Assembly (NCBI GenBank): GCA_947483545.1
Contig: CANKNP010000166.1
Location: 1-11,064 of the forward strand
Direction: 5' to 3'
Length of the DNA: 11,064 bases
Source: Deltaproteobacteria bacterium
GTDB lineage: Bacteria > Myxococcota > UBA796 > SXON01
Both the position numbers and the translations under genes were made by a program. How positions within the stretch are numbered: position 1 is the stretch's first letter; each line of letters starts with the position of its first letter. The notes beneath the pieces were generated by a model, which saw nothing but the letters and a program-made list of their open reading frames with translations, was not told the DNA's origin and did no database searches. Positions 9,359 to 11,064 of the stretch are shown here, piece by piece.

Positions 9359-10912
9359 GTGAACCGCCCGCCCTCCCCGATCCTCCTCCTGCTCAGCGCC
9401 TGCATGAGCATCGACAACGGCCTCCTCCAGAGCGACGAAGCGGGGGCCCCCAGTGACACCGCCGATTACGAAGGGGACGCCGACACCGACGCGGACAGCG
9501 ACGCCGACGACGGCGGCTCGGAGCAGGAGGACCCCTACTTCCGGCTGCCCCCCGCTGCGACGGAGTCCTACGTGTTCATCGCTAACCCCGACCGCGACAC
9601 GGTGACCCGCATCCAGGTGCCCGAGCTGGTCGTGGACACCCGCGAGGTCGGGGAGCAGCCGACCCAGGTCCAGACGACCGGCGACTACCGCCGCGCCGTC
9701 ACGCTCAACGAAGGAAGCGACGACATCAGCATTCTCGACGCCGAGACCTTCGACGTGCTCACCGTCGGTATCCGCGACAATTTCAATACGATGTCGCTCT
9801 CGACCGACGGGAACTGGGCCGCGTGCTGGTACAACCCCGACGCGGAGAGCGCGGCCTCCTCTGGCGGGATCCAGACGTTCAACGAGGTCAGCTTCGTGAA
9901 CCTCGAGACCGGCGAGCACACGCCGATGGTCGTCGGCTTCAACCCCCGCGGCCTGCGTTGGAGCGCCGACGGGGCCCTCGCCGTCGTGGTGTCCGACGCG
10001 TCGCTCGCTGTCATCGACCTGACGACCTCCCCGTTGGTCCCTTCCCTCGTCCCCATCGCCGACGACGCATTGGAAGCCCCCGCGGCCGAGGAGGTTGAGC
10101 TCTCCCCGGACTCGAACTGGGCGTTCGTTCGCCAGTTTGGGGCGAGCGACATCGTCGTCGTGGATCTGCACGCCCTCGTGGCGGAGTTCATTCCGGTCGG
10201 CGACAACCCGACGGACCTGGACCTCTCGCCAGACGGCACCGAGGTGGCGGTGCTCGCCCGCGGGGATCACGAACTGTGGCTGTTCGACGCCGCGGATCCG
10301 TTCGCCGAAGCCAGGGTCGTCGCCACCCCGGCCGAGACCAGCTACGGCTCGGTGCTCTACGCGGGAGACGGCTCCCAAGCGGTGCTTTACACCAACGCCA
10401 CCCTCGTGGCCCAATACGCCACCTGGGACACTGAGACCGACGCGTTTGAGGAGCACTCCCTCGTGAAGCCCGTCAGCTCCATGGCGGTCTCCCCCACAGG
10501 CGGTTCCCTGCTGGTGTTCCACACGGAGTCCGACGCCGACGACGCCGACACCACCTCACCGTTCTACGGCGAGTGGGCGCTCACCCTGGTGGACCTGGGC
10601 GACGACCGCCAGAACCCAATCTTGCTGCCCGCCGAGCCCTCCGGGTATTCGACCTCCACAGACGGAAAGTACGGCTTCTACTTGCTTGAAGGATTCGATT
10701 TTCTCGAGGTGCTGGACTTCACCACCATGCTGCCCGAGGAGATCACGCTCAAGAGCACGCCGGTGTTCGTCGGCACGCTGCCGGGCACCGACGTAGCCTT
10801 CGCCAGCCAGGAACACGACTTGGGGCGGATCAGCTTTTACACCGCGGATCAGGGAGCGTTGGACACCGTCACCGGGTTTGAGTTGAACGCGGAGATTGAC
10901 CACGAGGAGTGA
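9359..10912 (+). CDS. Beta-propeller (YVTN/WD40-like) lipoprotein
   Basis: A 517-residue exported protein. The signal peptide MNRPPSPILLLLSAC has a lipobox ending at Cys15. It is followed by an acidic linker rich in Asp, Ala, Thr and Ser (~30-58), then repeated beta-propeller blades (~68-510). Blade signatures include YVFIANPDRDTVTRI, LSTDGNWAACWY (147-158), LRWSADGALAVVVSD, VELSPDSNWAFVR and LSPDGTEVAVLARGDHELWLFD (289-310), the 'LSPDG..vav....d..v.viD' pattern of YVTN-type seven-bladed propellers. No catalytic motif is visible, so a binding or scaffolding role at the envelope is most likely; the partner is unknown. The start is GTG 9359 because GAGG lies five bases upstream. The frame is open back to 9011, but that part overlaps the previous gene in another frame. 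The stop overlaps a possible GTG start of the next frame. Confidence 0.85.
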   Translation: MNRPPSPILLLLSACMSIDNGLLQSDEAGAPSDTADYEGDADTDADSDADDGGSEQEDPYFRLPPAATESYVFIANPDRDTVTRIQVPELVVDTREVGEQPTQVQTTGDYRRAVTLNEGSDDISILDAETFDVLTVGIRDNFNTMSLSTDGNWAACWYNPDAESAASSGGIQTFNEVSFVNLETGEHTPMVVGFNPRGLRWSADGALAVVVSDASLAVIDLTTSPLVPSLVPIADDALEAPAAEEVELSPDSNWAFVRQFGASDIVVVDLHALVAEFIPVGDNPTDLDLSPDGTEVAVLARGDHELWLFDAADPFAEARVVATPAETSYGSVLYAGDGSQAVLYTNATLVAQYATWDTETDAFEEHSLVKPVSSMAVSPTGGSLLVFHTESDADDADTTSPFYGEWALTLVDLGDDRQNPILLPAEPSGYSTSTDGKYGFYLLEGFDFLEVLDFTTMLPEEITLKSTPVFVGTLPGTDVAFASQEHDLGRISFYTADQGALDTVTGFELNAEIDHEE

Positions 10913-11064
10913 GCGTCGGCCACCCCGACTTCGGCGCCAAAGGCTCCGACCCCGGCCCCGGCCTCATCGCCATCTCGATCTCTCCGATCGCCATTGCGGC
11001 GTTCTGGCTGTGGCCTTCCGCACCCCCAAACCCCCCGGCCGTCGCGATCCGAAGGTGCCGCACC
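10909..11064 (+). CDS. Possible start of a downstream gene with a hydrophobic segment (runs off the window)
   Basis: A GTG at 10909-10911 overlaps the TGA of the propeller gene (GTGA) and opens a frame of 52 codons that reaches the window edge without a stop. About 85 percent of its third codon positions are G or C, as in the other genes here. It encodes VSVGHPDFGAKGSDPGPG followed by the hydrophobic LIAISISPIAIAAFWLW, which could be a membrane segment, then a Pro-rich stretch. GAGGAG abuts the GTG with no spacing, so any ribosome binding is unusual or coupled to the upstream gene. I do not recognise it. The minus strand is also open here, so the call is tentative. Confidence 0.35.
   Translation, partial: MSVGHPDFGAKGSDPGPGLIAISISPIAIAAFWLWPSAPPNPPAVAIRRCRT

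Noticed and set aside
9332..10522. 396-codon minus-strand frame opposite the propeller gene
   Set aside because: No domain recognised, and opposite a gene with clear blade repeats, lipobox and ribosome binding site.
10869..11063. 64-codon minus-strand frame at the right edge
   Set aside because: No recognisable domain, it overlaps the end of the propeller gene, and the plus-strand frame from 10909 has the more gene-like third-position bias and hydrophobic segment.

Overview
This GC-rich window most likely comes from a myxobacterium or close relative (Myxococcota). The evidence is a MYXO-CTERM-type tail (Cys-Gly-Cys, hydrophobic stretch, Arg cluster) on a giant secreted protein, MopE-type Asp/Cys repeats, several lipoproteins with very short lipobox signal peptides followed by Asp/Thr-rich linkers, and strong G/C bias at third codon positions. 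I see no tRNA, rRNA, CRISPR array, transposase or phage gene.

Layout. At the left edge is the 3' end of a plus-strand gene (2-412), convergent with the next unit; a GC-rich dyad (460-485) separates them. The minus-strand block, in transcription order, holds a CFA-synthase-like methyltransferase (6173-5325), a class III adenylate cyclase with an N-terminal sensor-like region (5299-4151), and a ~1200-residue surface protein (4120-519). The surface protein has a beta-helix with Pmp-like GGAI/FxxN rungs, five MopE-type repeats, a second beta-helix, an (Asp-Thr/Ser)n stalk and a MYXO-CTERM anchor. Its reading frame is broken by one base at a run of six C (2615-2620 on the plus strand).

Divergently on the plus strand lie a GH92 alpha-mannosidase lipoprotein (6250-8448), a small Cys-containing lipoprotein (8523-9185), a beta-propeller lipoprotein (9359-10912), and possibly the start of another gene (10909 to the window end).

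How it fits together. Most products are exported: one putative adhesin, one mannoside-degrading enzyme and two lipoproteins. That suits a predatory or saprophytic surface-active bacterium, but nothing shows that they form one dedicated system. Three of the exported-protein genes share a TAGNNT hexamer exactly six bases before the ATG, as expected for leaderless mRNAs. One of these also has a perfect TTGACA 16 bp upstream, overlapping the stop codon of the preceding cyclase gene. The most interesting points are this leaderless signature, the frameshift at a homopolymer inside a duplicated-module adhesin, and the altered bicarbonate pocket of the CFA-like enzyme. I found no convincing new defence or mobile system.
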